A stretch of DNA of 64,000 bases from the NCBI GenBank assembly GCA_050084985.1, contig JBITNC010000001.1, positions 156,550,001-156,614,000 of the forward strand. Reading direction: 5' to 3'. Below, one piece after another: positions 49,490 through 62,732 of this stretch (position 1 is the stretch's first letter; every line of letters starts with the position of its first letter). A model generated the notes under the pieces. It was not told the DNA's origin. It saw only the letters and a list, made by a program, of their open reading frames with translations, and searched no databases. Source of the stretch: Nageia nagi (lineage: Eukaryota; Pinophyta). Made by a program: the position numbers and the translations under genes.

Positions 49490-51393
49490 TAGTGATCACC
49501 ATTGACCATTTATGGGATGCAGAAAGAAGGGTGACAAAGATAAATATAAGATAAAGAAATCAAAAGAAAATGATGTGAAAAAAGATATGGATGAAAGTTC
49601 AAAAATAAAAAAGCACTTGTAAGTATCCATATGTATTATATAATATCAATATAGGATCTAATAATGCTATACATATTTTATTAAGTAGGATATTTAATCA
49701 CTTATTTATTTAATTTTTTGAATGGAAAAAGAAGTTAAAGGGGGTTTTTAAATTTGCTAAATGTATGTTTAGCCATGATAAATTGATGATAATGTTTGAG
49801 GGTGAGGAGGCTAGAGGAGTAGGTGGTGTTACCACACTGTAGAGACATGATAGTGCTCCTTTAGGTAATTATTTATAATTAGTTAATTTATTAATAAGTA
49901 ATGTAAAATTATTCTAATTTATATTTTGAATCATATTGTGATGTGATCCATGTAATATATGTATGTGCAAAGTTGGTAAATCAACAATCTAAGTTGATGA
50001 CAACTCAAGATTCCATAAAATCTTTAAATTTCTATGAGTTTGAATGGAGAGATCCTGAAATATGAAAATGGTAATCATTTATGTTTAAAAAATATAAATT
50101 TACATATTGATTAGAAGTATATTAATTTACTAATATGGTTTCAACTATTTCAAATTCACTTTTTTACAAATCACTCAAGAATGTTGTAATAGTAGAATTT
50201 ACAAAAACCCTTAATAAGCTTTGGAATAAGCAAGATAATTTTGGTATGTATTTATTTTTATTATTTGTGTCATATTTTGGTATGTATATTTGGATTTAAT
50301 TCATTTAATATTTTAAGAGACTAAAACTAATTTGTTATCATTTATGTTTTTGCAGCAAAAAAATAATAATAACAAACCTGAAACATGAATTTGGTGAAGG
50401 GTGGAGCAAGAAGAAAGTGCTCCAATAGGAAGGCTTGAATTTGAAGAGGGTTAGAGATAATATGAGATAAAAACTAATGAAACTCCCCATAACCAAAGAA
50501 ACCTAGCAATGAAACCAACTAACATCCATAAGAAGGTATAGAATATTATCAATGATATTTAATATGTGAACCTAATTAATTAATTTTTTAAACATAATAC
50601 TAATTAATTATTTCATAAAAAGGTTTAGAAGATGCTACTGAATAAAGCACTCAAGAAAAATAAAAAGAAAGTAGAATCCTTAGATGCACCATAAGAAAAA
50701 GAGGCAAAGTTTTGAATTACAAAATTGGGATGCAGTATTATGCATCGAGCATGAAGTGGAGAGGGGAAGTATGTGGATATCAAATTCATAAGTACATTTA
50801 CTACATGTGATTTTCAATGAAATTTAATTTTTAAAAATGAATAGATAAAGGCTTTTTAATATGGTACTAATTAATTTTTTTTGTACTTGAGAGATTTCAA
50901 TCAATTTCTTGATGATAATGAATAATAATATGGCATCACATATGGTTATCAAGCCTTGAGGGATACGCTGAATGTTGATGTAAGTAATTTCAAATATTTT
51001 AATTAATAAAGGCATATGAATTTCTTGTAAATGATGCATATTTTTTGTACGTGTGATTGTATGTACATTAACATTTATTTTCTTATTATTTGCAAGTGAG
51101 TACTACATCATAAGAAGGTGCATCATAGGGTCAGGATACATTGTAGGTGGGTGCATCAAAGGAGGGTGATTCACCATTAAGGGATGTGAGATTCGATGAT
51201 TTATTTTATGATTGTGATGAGCCACCACATCCTCGCAAGGTAACATCTAGTCATCATAGTGGCTTAGGTAGTAGCTAATATAGTGAGTCAGGTCATGTTC
51301 GTAACTTAGGTGGCATGTCAACTAGTGTCTTAAGTAGTGAGCTAGGTAGTGAGCACTCAACTAGTGGCTCTTCAGGTAATGAGTCATCTAGCT
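49490..51393 (+). pseudogene. Unidentified spliced gene remnant
   Basis: I do not recognise the family. A Lys-rich start (MGCRKKGDKDKYKIKKSKEN, 49517) ends in a stop. Later blocks look like exons with boundary signals: 49975-50070 ends before GGTAATC; 50165-50243 (KNVVIVEFTKTLNKLWNKQD) ends before GTATGT; 50356-50535 follows TTTTTGCAG and ends AAG/GTATAG. Another block (50690-50790) reads KRQSFELQNWDAVLCIEHEV. The end (51180-51390) is Ser/Gly-rich with repeats of agtggcttaggtagtgag type. Each block has stops. A transposon accessory gene is possible, but nothing in the sequence decides it. The plus-strand LTR interrupts or ends it at 51394. Confidence 0.4.
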
Positions 51394-52119
51394 ATAGATG
51401 CATAAATTTATTTATTATTTATTTATTTATTTAATAAATCATATTTAGACTTTAATAAATGACTTATTGCAATATAACAAATGTTAAGATAAAGTTAATA
51501 TTACAATGCAATACCATAGGTTATATTAAATGTTATATTATTTAAAATGGTTTATATTTTAAAGTACATTGAATACAACAATGATTATACTATTGCTAGA
51601 GGTAGGTATTTACTCCTCTTTATATCTATGTAGACTATATATGCAAGTGGAATAGGTTAACCTCTACATATAGGAACTCTTTGATATGATAAGATCTCTA
51701 ACAAGTGGTTGTCTCTCATAATATTCATCAAGAAATGGTGTATTTAGATGCCACCTATTATGAAAAATTGTTATACTATAAGCTTTGAAACTTTCTATCT
51801 TTTACACACTCTATAATTCTACATATTCAATGTTGCTAACAACATGCATTTTGATGATTGAGGGTTTCATAATTTGGTGGCAAAAGTTATTGACTTATAA
51901 ATACAAATATCCATTAGGAGATCACCTCCAATCTGATCCTAATCCTATGAAGATTCATTACTATTTGCTTTTGAGAATTGAACATACACTTCATATCAAG
52001 AGTATGCTTTTCATGTATATTTGTTGTATCTGATATAGTGTACATACCTAACTTTTTTTATATTATAGATCATTTTAGTTATTATGTATATTCCTATTTT
52101 ACATAATTTAGGGTCTACA
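51394..52119 (+). repeat. 5' LTR, plus-strand copy of the gypsy family
   Basis: 726 bp, the inverse complement of the 48530-49256 type. It ends AGGGTCTACA. The start reads TATAGATG, so the terminal TG has decayed to TA. No partner LTR follows in the window. Confidence 0.85.
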
Positions 52120-52121
52120 TT

Positions 52122-52139
52122 TTGGTGAACATGATATTC
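52122..52139 (+). other. Primer-binding site, plus-strand copy
   Basis: ttggtgaacatgatattc, two bases after the LTR end. It resembles the PBS of the minus-strand relatives. Confidence 0.55.
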
Positions 52140-52233
52140 TTAATATCTAGATTCCATTCTAGGGAAACCCTTCTTAGGATATATGAATCCATTCATGTTA
52201 TTATCTCTTCCCTTACCTAAGGTGTTTAGAATA

Positions 52234-54050
52234 ATGACTCAAAAAAATGATAAAACAAGGGTTTATTTTGCCTATATTTCAAAGATTAATTTGAATGAAG
52301 AACAACCTAAAGTTTCTATAAGTAAGGTCTATTTTAATGAGATCAAGAGAAGTGTTAGGGTTAACCTTGATTTATCTATGCAAGAGCCTAATCCTAATGA
52401 TAGAATGGATACTTATGAGGATAATGATATTGAATCTACAAGTTATAGAAAAAGAATGAATATTATTTGACAAACCCCTAATAAGGTTAATATGTCTTCT
52501 ACTAATAATGATTTTGATAATGTAAGTATAGGAAGCCATGGTGATACTTCTAATAGTGATACTGAAATTGAAGAATTAGACAAAATTCCTATACATTTTA
52601 GATCAATAAAAGAATTGCTATCTAACAAAGAAAAGTTGGAGTATTATCTTACTAATGATGTGGATGGGGTTATATATATTATAACATATTATGAGTTATT
52701 ATAAGTGGATCTTGCAACTCCACAATCCTTGGATAGTCTATTTTCTTATGAAAATATAGGGTCTGTAAAATGAAAGGATTCTATTATTAAGAAAAATACC
52801 ATTAACGATATGGATTATATGCATGCTACTAATAGCATGGAATCATAGGATTCTAAACCCCCAAAAAAGGTAATCATTGAGGATGTCAATAAGGAGAGCA
52901 AAGCAGAGTCTGAACCCCCAATAACTTGTTCTAAAGGTCATGGTCTAGGTATGATTCATGAGTGTTCTAATAAGGACAAATGTAAGACCATTTTGTATGA
53001 TAATGAAATTGTAGAAAATATTGTTAAACAAGTATTTGCTATAATTAATAATGCTTATATGCATAACCCTTATTGGTAAAAAGAAGAAAAAAATATAAAT
53101 GTTGTTACTATTTTCAAATCTCAAGAAATTGATTACTTTCAAAAGGTTAATGAGGAACAACAATTACAGTTTATGTTGAAATTTATAGATAGACTTGAAC
53201 ATGAAAGAATGCATAGGATTAGACCATTTATGCCACTAAAAGAGGATGAAATTAGAAGGAAAAAAGTAAATAAACCAACCTCTTAAAGTAGCAATCCACC
53301 ACCACATACCCCACCACCAACCCTAAAGGTTAATATACCTATAGGAAATAAGCCTATAGTGCAACACCAACAACCAAAATAACCTCCTATAATACCAAAT
53401 AATGGAAAGACACTTCATGAAAGGATTGAGAACTTAGAAATAGATATGCATAACAATGATGAAGATGATTTCTTATGTTGCTTAAAATGTCCATTGAATG
53501 ATAGAATTGTTTCTAAGTTTTTTGTTAGTATAAAGAGTGTGAAATTTGTGAAATTTTATAGTTAACAATATCTAAAAATGCATGTAAGAAAATTTCAAGA
53601 GAAAGCTATTGAATATGTTCATGATAGAGATATGCTTGTAAAATATTTTTCAAGTAGCTTGAAAGATGATGCAATGAAATGGTACTTTAGTCTTCATGAA
53701 AAGAGTATTGATAAGTATGAAGATTTGATACATGAATTTTTGTAAAAATTTAAATATAATATCATAAAAAAAAAGTTTCAATTCAAGAATTTGTATAAAA
53801 TTAAGAAGTTACCTAATCAATCTATGTCTACTTTTATGAAATTATGGAAACAAACTGCAAATAAAATATTTTTTCCTAAGCAAGATTTAAAGAATATTTT
53901 TGCAAATGCTCTATTTTATATGTATAAACTACAAGTTATATCTAACAATGGATTCAAATTAGCTAAAATGATAGATATTTTACTTAAAAATGAATATTAT
54001 ATCAAACACACTTATAAGAAATATTTTCACAAATATCCAATGTATGAAAA
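52234..54050 (+). pseudogene. Gypsy gag, nearly continuous frame with in-frame stops
   Basis: About 600 codons stay in a single frame from ATG 52234 (MTQKNDKTRVYFAYISKINL) to about 54048, with roughly nine stop codons and no evident frameshift. The order is an N-terminal region; an Asp/Ser-rich stretch (52492-52600); NDMDYMHATNSME (52805); a Pro-rich linker with PPPHTPPPTLK (53300); a putative coiled coil (ERIENLEIDMH, 53420); the gag core (YVHDRDMLVKYFSSSLKDDA, then MKWYF, 53618-53690); and KIKKLPNQSMSTF (53797). It is truncated where homology with 39240 ends; knuckle, protease and pol are missing. Most stops sit where the minus-strand relative or the context suggests Gln. An upstream in-frame Met at 52183 is less likely, because it is not supported by the relative. 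Confidence 0.85.
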
Positions 54051-54299
54051 TGTATTCCTTCATAATTGCACTATGAGTTGAGGTAATACTATCATTCTTT
54101 TATTTCTTCATTCTTTTCACAAATTCTTTCTATTCAAATTCTATTTCCTTTAAAATCTAAATCTTCTATAAGTCCTTGATTTGATATTCTTTCTTGAATA
54201 TTTTCTAATATTCCTCTTCTTGCTTCACCTCCCTATAGATAATTGACTCAAAGTGATAGACATATTCCATTTTTCCCCTACCTTGAACTAAAAATTGAT

Positions 54300-57200
54300 A
54301 TTTAGATAATCATCCATGAATTTCTATGCCCCATTTTGTTATTAATTTTTTAGAAACTAGAAAAATAACTTCATAATGTTACATGAAGTTTTATTGCAAT
54401 GTTATTTACAATTTATTTTTCTTCATATAGATGTCCAACATGGACAAGTACATGTAATGGGTAATTTCATTCATTATGGTTATAATAATAATTCATGAAT
54501 TCCTAGCAAATAATCACCATTTCCTTTAAACTCATCAAGGTTCTAAGAAAATAACTCCATATTATAATAATGAAAGTTTATTAGTATTATATGTATCCTT
54601 TTCTTCATCTAAATGTGTACCATGACCAATAATGTCAACCATATATGTATATGTATTTTATAGTTTCATTCAGTATGGGTGTAATAGTTATTCATGAGAT
54701 TGAAGTTACTAATAAATATGTATCACCAGACCTACATTATTTTTCATGGAATTATTTTTAGATAACACATCTTGTCAAATAAAACCCTTATCATATTAGT
54801 ACTCCAAGATTTTACAAATATGTTTATCAAGCTTGTTATCACAATTCCATGAGAAAGAAGCCCATCTTTAATTTGGGTGTTTATGACCTAAATTATAAGT
54901 GTAAAATATGTATGCAAGCAAATTAAGTTATTTTATTAAGAATTTATCTATGTACACAATTATGTTTGAGATTCTACCTACATACATAATTGATAATAAA
55001 TTTGAAAAAAGGTAAATGTTGTTTGGGGGATTTACCATGAAAATTGCCAACAAACCCAATAAAATATGTAATGAGAAAATGAGGTAATGAAGGTGAGAGG
55101 GCTAGGGGAATAAGGGATTATTACAAGTTGTATGTATCCATAAAAATTATTTCAAATTGGTCTTTGTATTAAGTGAATAACTCTATACTACAACATTAGG
55201 TTTTATTAGCATGTTATTTATAAAGTCTTTTACTTCTTCTATATACCTAACATGGCCAAGAAATATCATTGTGGGTATAATATGATAATAATAAATCATG
55301 AATTTGGAGTATTAATAACCCTATTTCACTAGACCTACATGGTTATATGAAGATAATACAATAACAAATATAATATCATTTACATTAATTTTCACATATT
55401 ACATTTGTTTAAATAGTTGTGGCTTCCTTTTTACAACCATTCCATGCATATCCTATAATGATTTCATTCCATGAACTTTTTTTCTATTACATATGTGAAA
55501 TAAATACTTAACTTCTTAATTATCCTATATTTTGAATAAATGTATATCAAGGATATTATCATATTGTATAATAAAGAAACCTACATTTAGTTATTTTTCA
55601 TGACTATCCATACCCCATTTAAAAGATACAAAAGTTTCACATACAAGAATAACACTTGCAAAGGTTATTGAATCTGGTTTAAATAAATATAATTAATTAC
55701 ATTTTCTATGTACTAGGTCCTTTTATATTTTTTATGTACTATGTACTTTTGAGGTAACATATGAATAGTGTGAAATTTGTGGAGAAAGCTAGTTACGAAG
55801 CAATTGGAGGTGCCTTCATCATTATTTAAATAAATAACTACATGGAGAATGAAATAAATCTAATAAATTTCATAATAGATGTTAACATTGGAGATCTTGT
55901 AATACTAGGTTACATGTCATATTGTACACTTTAACTTTTAGCTTACATGGGAAAAAAAGCATAATTTTTTATTCTAAGCTATTTTCTTAAATAAATCATT
56001 TGCTAAAAAATATTAATTACATTTATTCAACAAACATGCTTTTGTCCATCCTTGAATTGAAAAAAAAAAAAGGTTGATATTCCTTATAAAATTTCTCATA
56101 TGACCATTCCTTACATATTTTACAATCATTACAATCCATGAAATTATTCACTTTCACATTTAACTTTTACCTTTCATGGAGAAAAAGCATAAGTTTTTTT
56201 GGATTTTTAATTATTTAATTATTAGTTTAAGGATTCTTGAATAAAGTTGGTATGTTGTAATGAGAAAGCTATAAATGCTATCTAGGCATGTTGTATCCCA
56301 TACTTGAAGTGTTCATGGATGACATTATACAAAACATTTATGTAAGTATTTTTGGACAAAGTGAGACAATATACATGCCTATAGATGCTAAAAGATAAGG
56401 AAATATTCATCTCTTTCCCATAATCATTTTTTCTTCCTATTACTAAGATTGGTATAACTTTTTAATTAGGTTATATAGAATCTTATCTACAAAAGGTTAG
56501 AATATAGAGAGAAGATAAATATAGAGAAGAAAATGAGTTGCATGCTTCATAAAATATATCTAATTCTTGCTTGTTATCACAATTCCATCAAGTTTTATTG
56601 GCATGTGATTTCTAAATTCTTTGTGATACCTAAGATGGTAAACCATACATGTATAGTATTTCATTATGTGTTTAATATGATAATAATCATTCATGAATTC
56701 AAAGTATTGATAGCCCTAGTTCATTCTAATTGTATGGCTATATGGATATAATATAGTAACTTATGTAAGATTATTTGAATTAACACCCACATATTCCATA
56801 TATTTAAATAGTTTGATAATTTTCTTTTTAAAATCATTCCTTGCATATCCTTAGATCATTGGTTATCTTATAATAATTGCATTACATTTTGAATATATGT
56901 CTATCATGCTTATTATAACAATTGCCTATGAGAGAAAACCATATCTAATTATTTATCGATGATTTTCCATGCCCCATTTTAAAGTTGTAATTGTTGCACA
57001 TAGTGTAAGAAGAATACTTGCAAATGTTATAAAATTTGTTCTAAATCTATTTCATTGCATTTTATAAGAACACTTAAGGGGATCCATTCCATAAATGATT
57101 AGTCAGTTGTACTTTCTAAAAGATGGTTTTATATATATTTTTCTCAAAATGTAATAATAAATTTTATTCTTATTTTTTTATCATAATTACATTAGGTTTT

Positions 57201-57960
57201 ATCCATGGTGCTTCATGTGATGGAGGTCCAAACTTATAGCTAGATCATTACTTCAATTAGGAATTTGTTTTGTCAAACAAAATTTATGAAAATAGAGGCC
57301 TAGAGCTTTTTGTATAATGGTGATGGTTACAATGTTTTTTCTTGTGTATCCATGATTGTATTATTTATTCAATTTAGTTATTTCTTAGTTTTTTTAATTT
57401 TTACCACTTGAAGAGGAGTGAAGTATTTTTACAAAATGAATTCCTAATTGAAGTATTAATTTTTGTAATATTACTAGTTGAAGTAATATTTATTTATTTC
57501 TTAACATATCATAACCTGATACTTGCATATTAACAATACTATTATCCATAATTTGAAGCATCATGTTGCTCTTGTCTGTATAATTCCATTAGTTATAACA
57601 TACATAACATGATATTTGTGAAACATATCATATTTTAACATTATTGCTGCACCATTCCTAACAAGCTTGCATGATTAGGTTTGGGCACAAAATGATCTGC
57701 ATGGTCAATACTACCACAAATTTTCATAACAAGACTTGGGTTCAACTTACTAAGCATTATCTTTATTATTGCATATATCATACTTGCATATCAAGGCTTG
57801 AGAAAAACATATTATTACACTAGTGATACTATTGCATTGTCCACATAATATATGCATAAAAATATAGAGAAAAATGCTTATAATGGTTATTGAATTTGGT
57901 ATAAAACTAGTTAATTGTATTTTTCAAAAATACTCAAGAGCCTACAATTTATGCCTAATT
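54300..57960. repeat. Long diverged direct repeats (~1.37-kb spacing)
   Basis: 55190-55740 aligns in order with 56575-57070. Shared landmarks are atatgataataat...catgaatt; aaccct...tatgg(t/c)tatatg; a tttaaatagtt run; cattcc(a/t)tgcatatcc; ttgaata(a/t)atgt; and the block ccccattt(a/t)aaag...acttgcaaa(g/t)gttat. Parts of the same order appear at 54300-54880 and 57860-58090. No protein-coding frame is involved. It may be non-coding retrotransposon sequence or an old satellite-like expansion. Confidence 0.55.
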
Positions 57961-60140
57961 TGTGCATATCATGTAATAATTGCATTTTATGATATTGTGT
58001 TTGTATACTACATTTCCTTAAATAATTTTATCTTCCATAAGAAGATCAATCTTATGCATATCTTGCAATCATTGTAATCCATGAGATTTTTGTATTCCTA
58101 CTACTTTATGTAATTTACGAGTACCAAATAGACTTAATAGAATAATGACTTATTTTCTTATGGTTGTTTTGTAAAATATATACACTTAATGGAATAGGTA
58201 ACTCATAAAAAAATTAATTTTCTATTAATTTAGATAATGATATGGCCCATAACATAAATTATTTTGATAGTGCAAACTCTCATAACTTCCCATGCACAAG
58301 TGTTGATGCCATTTCATCATAGACTTCAATTTCACTAGAATTTTATATGGATATAGTAAATTTAGAAGACACCAATGAAAATAAGTTTAAAGTGTTGTAA
58401 AATAAGGTTGGAGAGGATTATAAAAATATGCAAGCAAATATTGAAGAGAATTTAAAAAGTTATTAGAGAGGCTTCTACAAATATATTCATAAAATTCTAT
58501 ATAGAGACTCATCAATGGCATAAGTAGTATTAAAAATTTTAAATGGTTGAATTAGTTTGTATCATATGCTATGTAACAAATTTATATAGGTTGTTAATTT
58601 TTTATATAGGGAATGAAAACAACATTAAGCACACAAGATAAGAGAAGGACATATAAAATGAGATGAAATGAATAAATAATAGTTTGGCCTCCTTCATTGC
58701 ATGGCTTATATTAAATATTGTTATTAAATTATGATATTTTTAAAATTATAGAACTATTCGTGATTACTAAAGAACATGACTAATTTAGTAATAAAAATTT
58801 ATTGAATTATTATTTGAAGTTAAAATAAAATAATTTTTATCATTACACTATTGCACTATTTGTAATTACTTGAGATTTATATTCATTCCTTAAAGGAACA
58901 TCAATTTTATCAAAAACTCTTGATTGAGTCCTTAGGAGCTTCACACCCTTGAAAGGAAGTTTACTTTCCTAAAAAATCTTAAGGTATAAACCCAAGGAAA
59001 GCTCCTAAGTAATACTTGGTATTTGAGAGTATTTCATATTTCTTTTGACAGTTTTCAAGAAAGGATAAAAAAATAAATTGAACACAAATATGATAAAGAA
59101 TACAACAATAAGATAAGTAATTGTAGCTTTTAGCTATTTTAATTTCATGTTATTTTTTCATCATATTTATATTTGCTAAATATTTATTATTCTTGATATA
59201 CATGTAAGGTTTGTTTGTTCATATATATTTATTTGTATAATGTCATAGGTCTTTGCAACTGAACATGAAGGTGATGAAGAACACAACAGCCCTAATAGAT
59301 ATATATTTGCAAAATGTGGAAGATTACACAAGGCATAGGGATTATTTTACAAGATGTATGGTACAAACATAGTTTTATGAATTATAATAATTGTAGCATA
59401 TACACAAAAATGGATTTGCTAAAAATTCTCTAGAAACTTTTAATAAAATATAACTATCATGTGTAAAGATAAATTTGCAATCTTTTTCAACCTTCTTCAA
59501 GCATGCACCACCCTGGGAGCTTGAGAAGAAGGTATGGACATCCATCAATGAGTACTTGAAAATATTTTTTCATCTAATATTATTATTGTTAGTGCCTTGA
59601 TATACATGTATGCAAAACATATAATAATACACAAGGATCGAGAATTGTTTAATAAGACGTATAATGTAAACATAGTTTCATGAATTGTATTAATAAGAAG
59701 ATACGCACAAAAAAGGATTTTCTAAAAAAGGATCTAGAGAATTTTAATAGGATGCAATTCTCAAGTTTAAAACTAAATTTTACAACCTTTTTTGGTATTC
59801 CATGATTTATCAATATATAAATCAGGCAATGTTCAAAAATTTGATTGAATGCAAGTGCATAAGATGTCATGCTTAGGTAATTAAAAAATCTTATTAGGAT
59901 TGATAGGAACTATTGAAGAGGTAAGATTCATTAAAATTAGTTTCCCTTTTTTGTAATGATAATTTGTTGAGATTACATGCTACTATGTTTTAAAAAATAA
60001 TATATTATGGTACTATGCCATTGAAATAATTTATTTTTTAAAGTTTTGATGCATGTTAATTATTATGTATAGAACATTTAGAAGAACATGATATATAAAA
60101 TTTGGGTTCCTTGAATCTCCATGACCTAAATTTAGTCATT
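57961..60140. other. No recognisable gene
   Basis: AT-rich, with a few short motifs in common with 54.3-57.9 kb (for example tgcatatcttgcaatcatt at 58055). It includes the inverted repeat 58931-59009. No domains on either strand. Confidence 0.4.
58931..59009. repeat. Short inverted repeat
   Basis: CTTAGGAGCTT (58931-58941) and AAGCTCCTAAG (58999-59009) are perfect 11-base complements around a 57-base loop. The loop holds a smaller imperfect palindrome (aggaagtttactttcct). Confidence 0.6.
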
Positions 60141-60149
60141 TTTGTATGA

Positions 60150-60545
60150 ATGTCCATGCCTCATTTTAAAAAGGTAAAAGTTACATATACAAGAAAAATA
60201 CTTGCAAAGGTTATTGAATTTGATCTAGAACCAATCAATTCCATTTTCTTGAAATATGTGAGTGCTTCCAAACCATACCTATTCTATCCTTGAATATCCA
60301 TGGCTCATTTTAAAGCTACAAAAGATGCACATATGGAAAGGTTACTATATTTTATCTAAATTTTATTTTTAAAAAATACTTGACAACCTTCAAATCATAC
60401 CCATTCTATCCATGAATTTCAATGCCTAATTTTAAAGCTCCAAAAGTTAGACATACAAGGAAGAATAACTGCATAGGTTATTGAATCTAGTATGAAACTA
60501 GTGAATTATTTTTTTTCATAATAATAAATAGCCTCCAAACCATAC
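60150..60545. repeat. Three tandem copies of a ~120-145-bp unit
   Basis: Each unit holds atgcc(t)-attttaaa, acatac, ggttattgaat, cttccaaaccatac, ttctatcc in the same order. Units start near 60158, 60295 and 60417. The unit is also found singly near 55605, 56970 and 57870. Confidence 0.7.
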
Positions 60546-62732
60546 TTTTTTATGCATATCTTACAATTATTACATTCCATGAGATGGTATCTCTTTGCTT
60601 CATTTTATCAAAATAGAACACAAGCCTTTTGTATTAATTTAATCAAGCTATTGATATAGGTGTTCATTAAAAGCATATTAACCTTGCAAGCTTAGGCCTT
60701 TTTTGAATGTTGGGTGATAGTGTTCTCTTTCCCTGGCTTGAAGTAGCATGTTCAAAGGACCGTACTAGATTTTATATTTAAGATTGCTTTTTGATTTAAA
60801 GTTTTTAGTATTTTTATAATTTATGAAAAAAGTTCATGTATTAAATTATAAACAAGAGATTACCAATCTTTACAATGATCATTTAAAAATATTCAAGGGG
60901 ATAGTTCATAAAACTTTAAAAAATTTGAGTTGTATGAGGTATTACAATATTAAAATTTTGAATAGTATGAAGTATTTATAACTTTGAATTTTTGAATTGT
61001 AATGAGTATTTTTAACTTCAAAAATTTCACTTGTAGTAGTAAATAAATAAGAGATAATTTAATTAGTTTCATAAATAAGAGAGAATTTGAGTAGTTTCCA
61101 AGTTGATGATTTAGTTTTAAAATTCAATACATTGATAATGATATAAGTCATTAAAAAAAAATCTTATTCTTTATTGTTTTCATGATGTTTATTTGATAAA
61201 ATATTATTAAATACATATCATGAAGGAACAAATAATAAGATTAAGAATATGTTTTGTGAGATATAACATTATCAACCTATTGAATCTTAAAGCTAAATAA
61301 TCCACTTAGAACCCACCCAATTTCATTTTTTTCCTAAATTTATTTAGGGGTTTTAAGGGATGTTTAAAAATACACTAAAAGGTCTTAAAACCACCATGAT
61401 AGTCTATTTTAAGAGAGATTCTTAACCATCATAATATAGACTTATACAATTATTATAAGACATCATAAAAATACCCTATTTTAGTAGTTTTAGAAAGCAA
61501 TTTAACATTTTTGATGGTAATTTTAAACAACCTATGAGGGAAGTTAGTCACTAACATAAACAAAATATTAGTATAATAAAATTTTAAGATACTTTTAAAC
61601 CATTATTTTAGGATCTAACTTTTAATGACACCCACATACATGGGGGATTCAAAACAGTTGTTAAAGAGCTCTAAGGACTATTTAAAACTACCTTTGAAGG
61701 TTGATTTTGTTCTAGTGTTACTATCACTTCAAAGATTTTTTTTATTAAACTAATGAATTGGTTGTGCAAAGTAACCTACTGAGATAGAGCCTTTGATTAG
61801 ATACTGATATTTATCCCACTTTCTCCCTCCCTGCCTCTATTATTTGTATTTATATTCTCTTCTTTAACTTCTAAGTAGTATAACAAGATGGAGCTCATGT
61901 ATAGAAAGATAATATTGATATCTTTTGATTGAAAATTTTCAAGTGAAGAATTTTTGAACTATTTTACATTTCGAATTTGGACAATCTAAATTTAAATCTC
62001 TAGTATTTATTATAACAAAACTAAAATACACTTTTTGTACTTTCATAAACTTGCTCCATCTTGAGCAACCTATTATCTAGTCTTGCAAGAGACCTATCTC
62101 TAGCACCTATTACTAATTTCCTTCTCCTAATATTCTTTATAGGAGCTTAATATTTTCCTTTCTCTAGATTCTTTATCCTAACCTTATTAAATATGTTCAT
62201 TCAAAAACAAGTATGGTTTTATTCCCACTTTTGATATCTTAGATTTTTCTTCAATCAGGTCTTTCTCCCTAAGTTTTTCTATGGTGAAATAATATTTTTT
62301 GGGAGGGATCTTGGGGAGTGAATTTACTTTTAATACTTCCTCCCTTGGAAGACTTCTAAATCTATGGGTATTTGAGGAGAGATTCTAGCATAATTTATTT
62401 CTATAAGTAGATTAAGATTCTTTATGTATCTTCTCTTTCATTTCTTTCTTTCTTAAATCCTAGGTTGGGCACTTATCTCCTTGAGAAGCCAACTCTTCTA
62501 TAATTTACTTATGGTGGGGATGGTTAGAGTAGACTTTTGACCCTACTAATTTCTTTCTAAGAATCCTTTCCTCTCCCAATTATAAGTTACAATTAGGTTT
62601 TTCATTGGGAATAAATTCCCATTATGTATCCAATACCATCTCTATCTCCTAGGAATTTGGTGTTAAAATTTCCTTTTATTTTACTAGCTCCTTAGAAATT
62701 AAGGGGAAAAGATTTATTACATTATCAATCCT
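60546..62732. other. No recognisable gene
   Basis: AT-rich sequence without domains, LTR edges or arrays that I can support. Confidence 0.4.
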
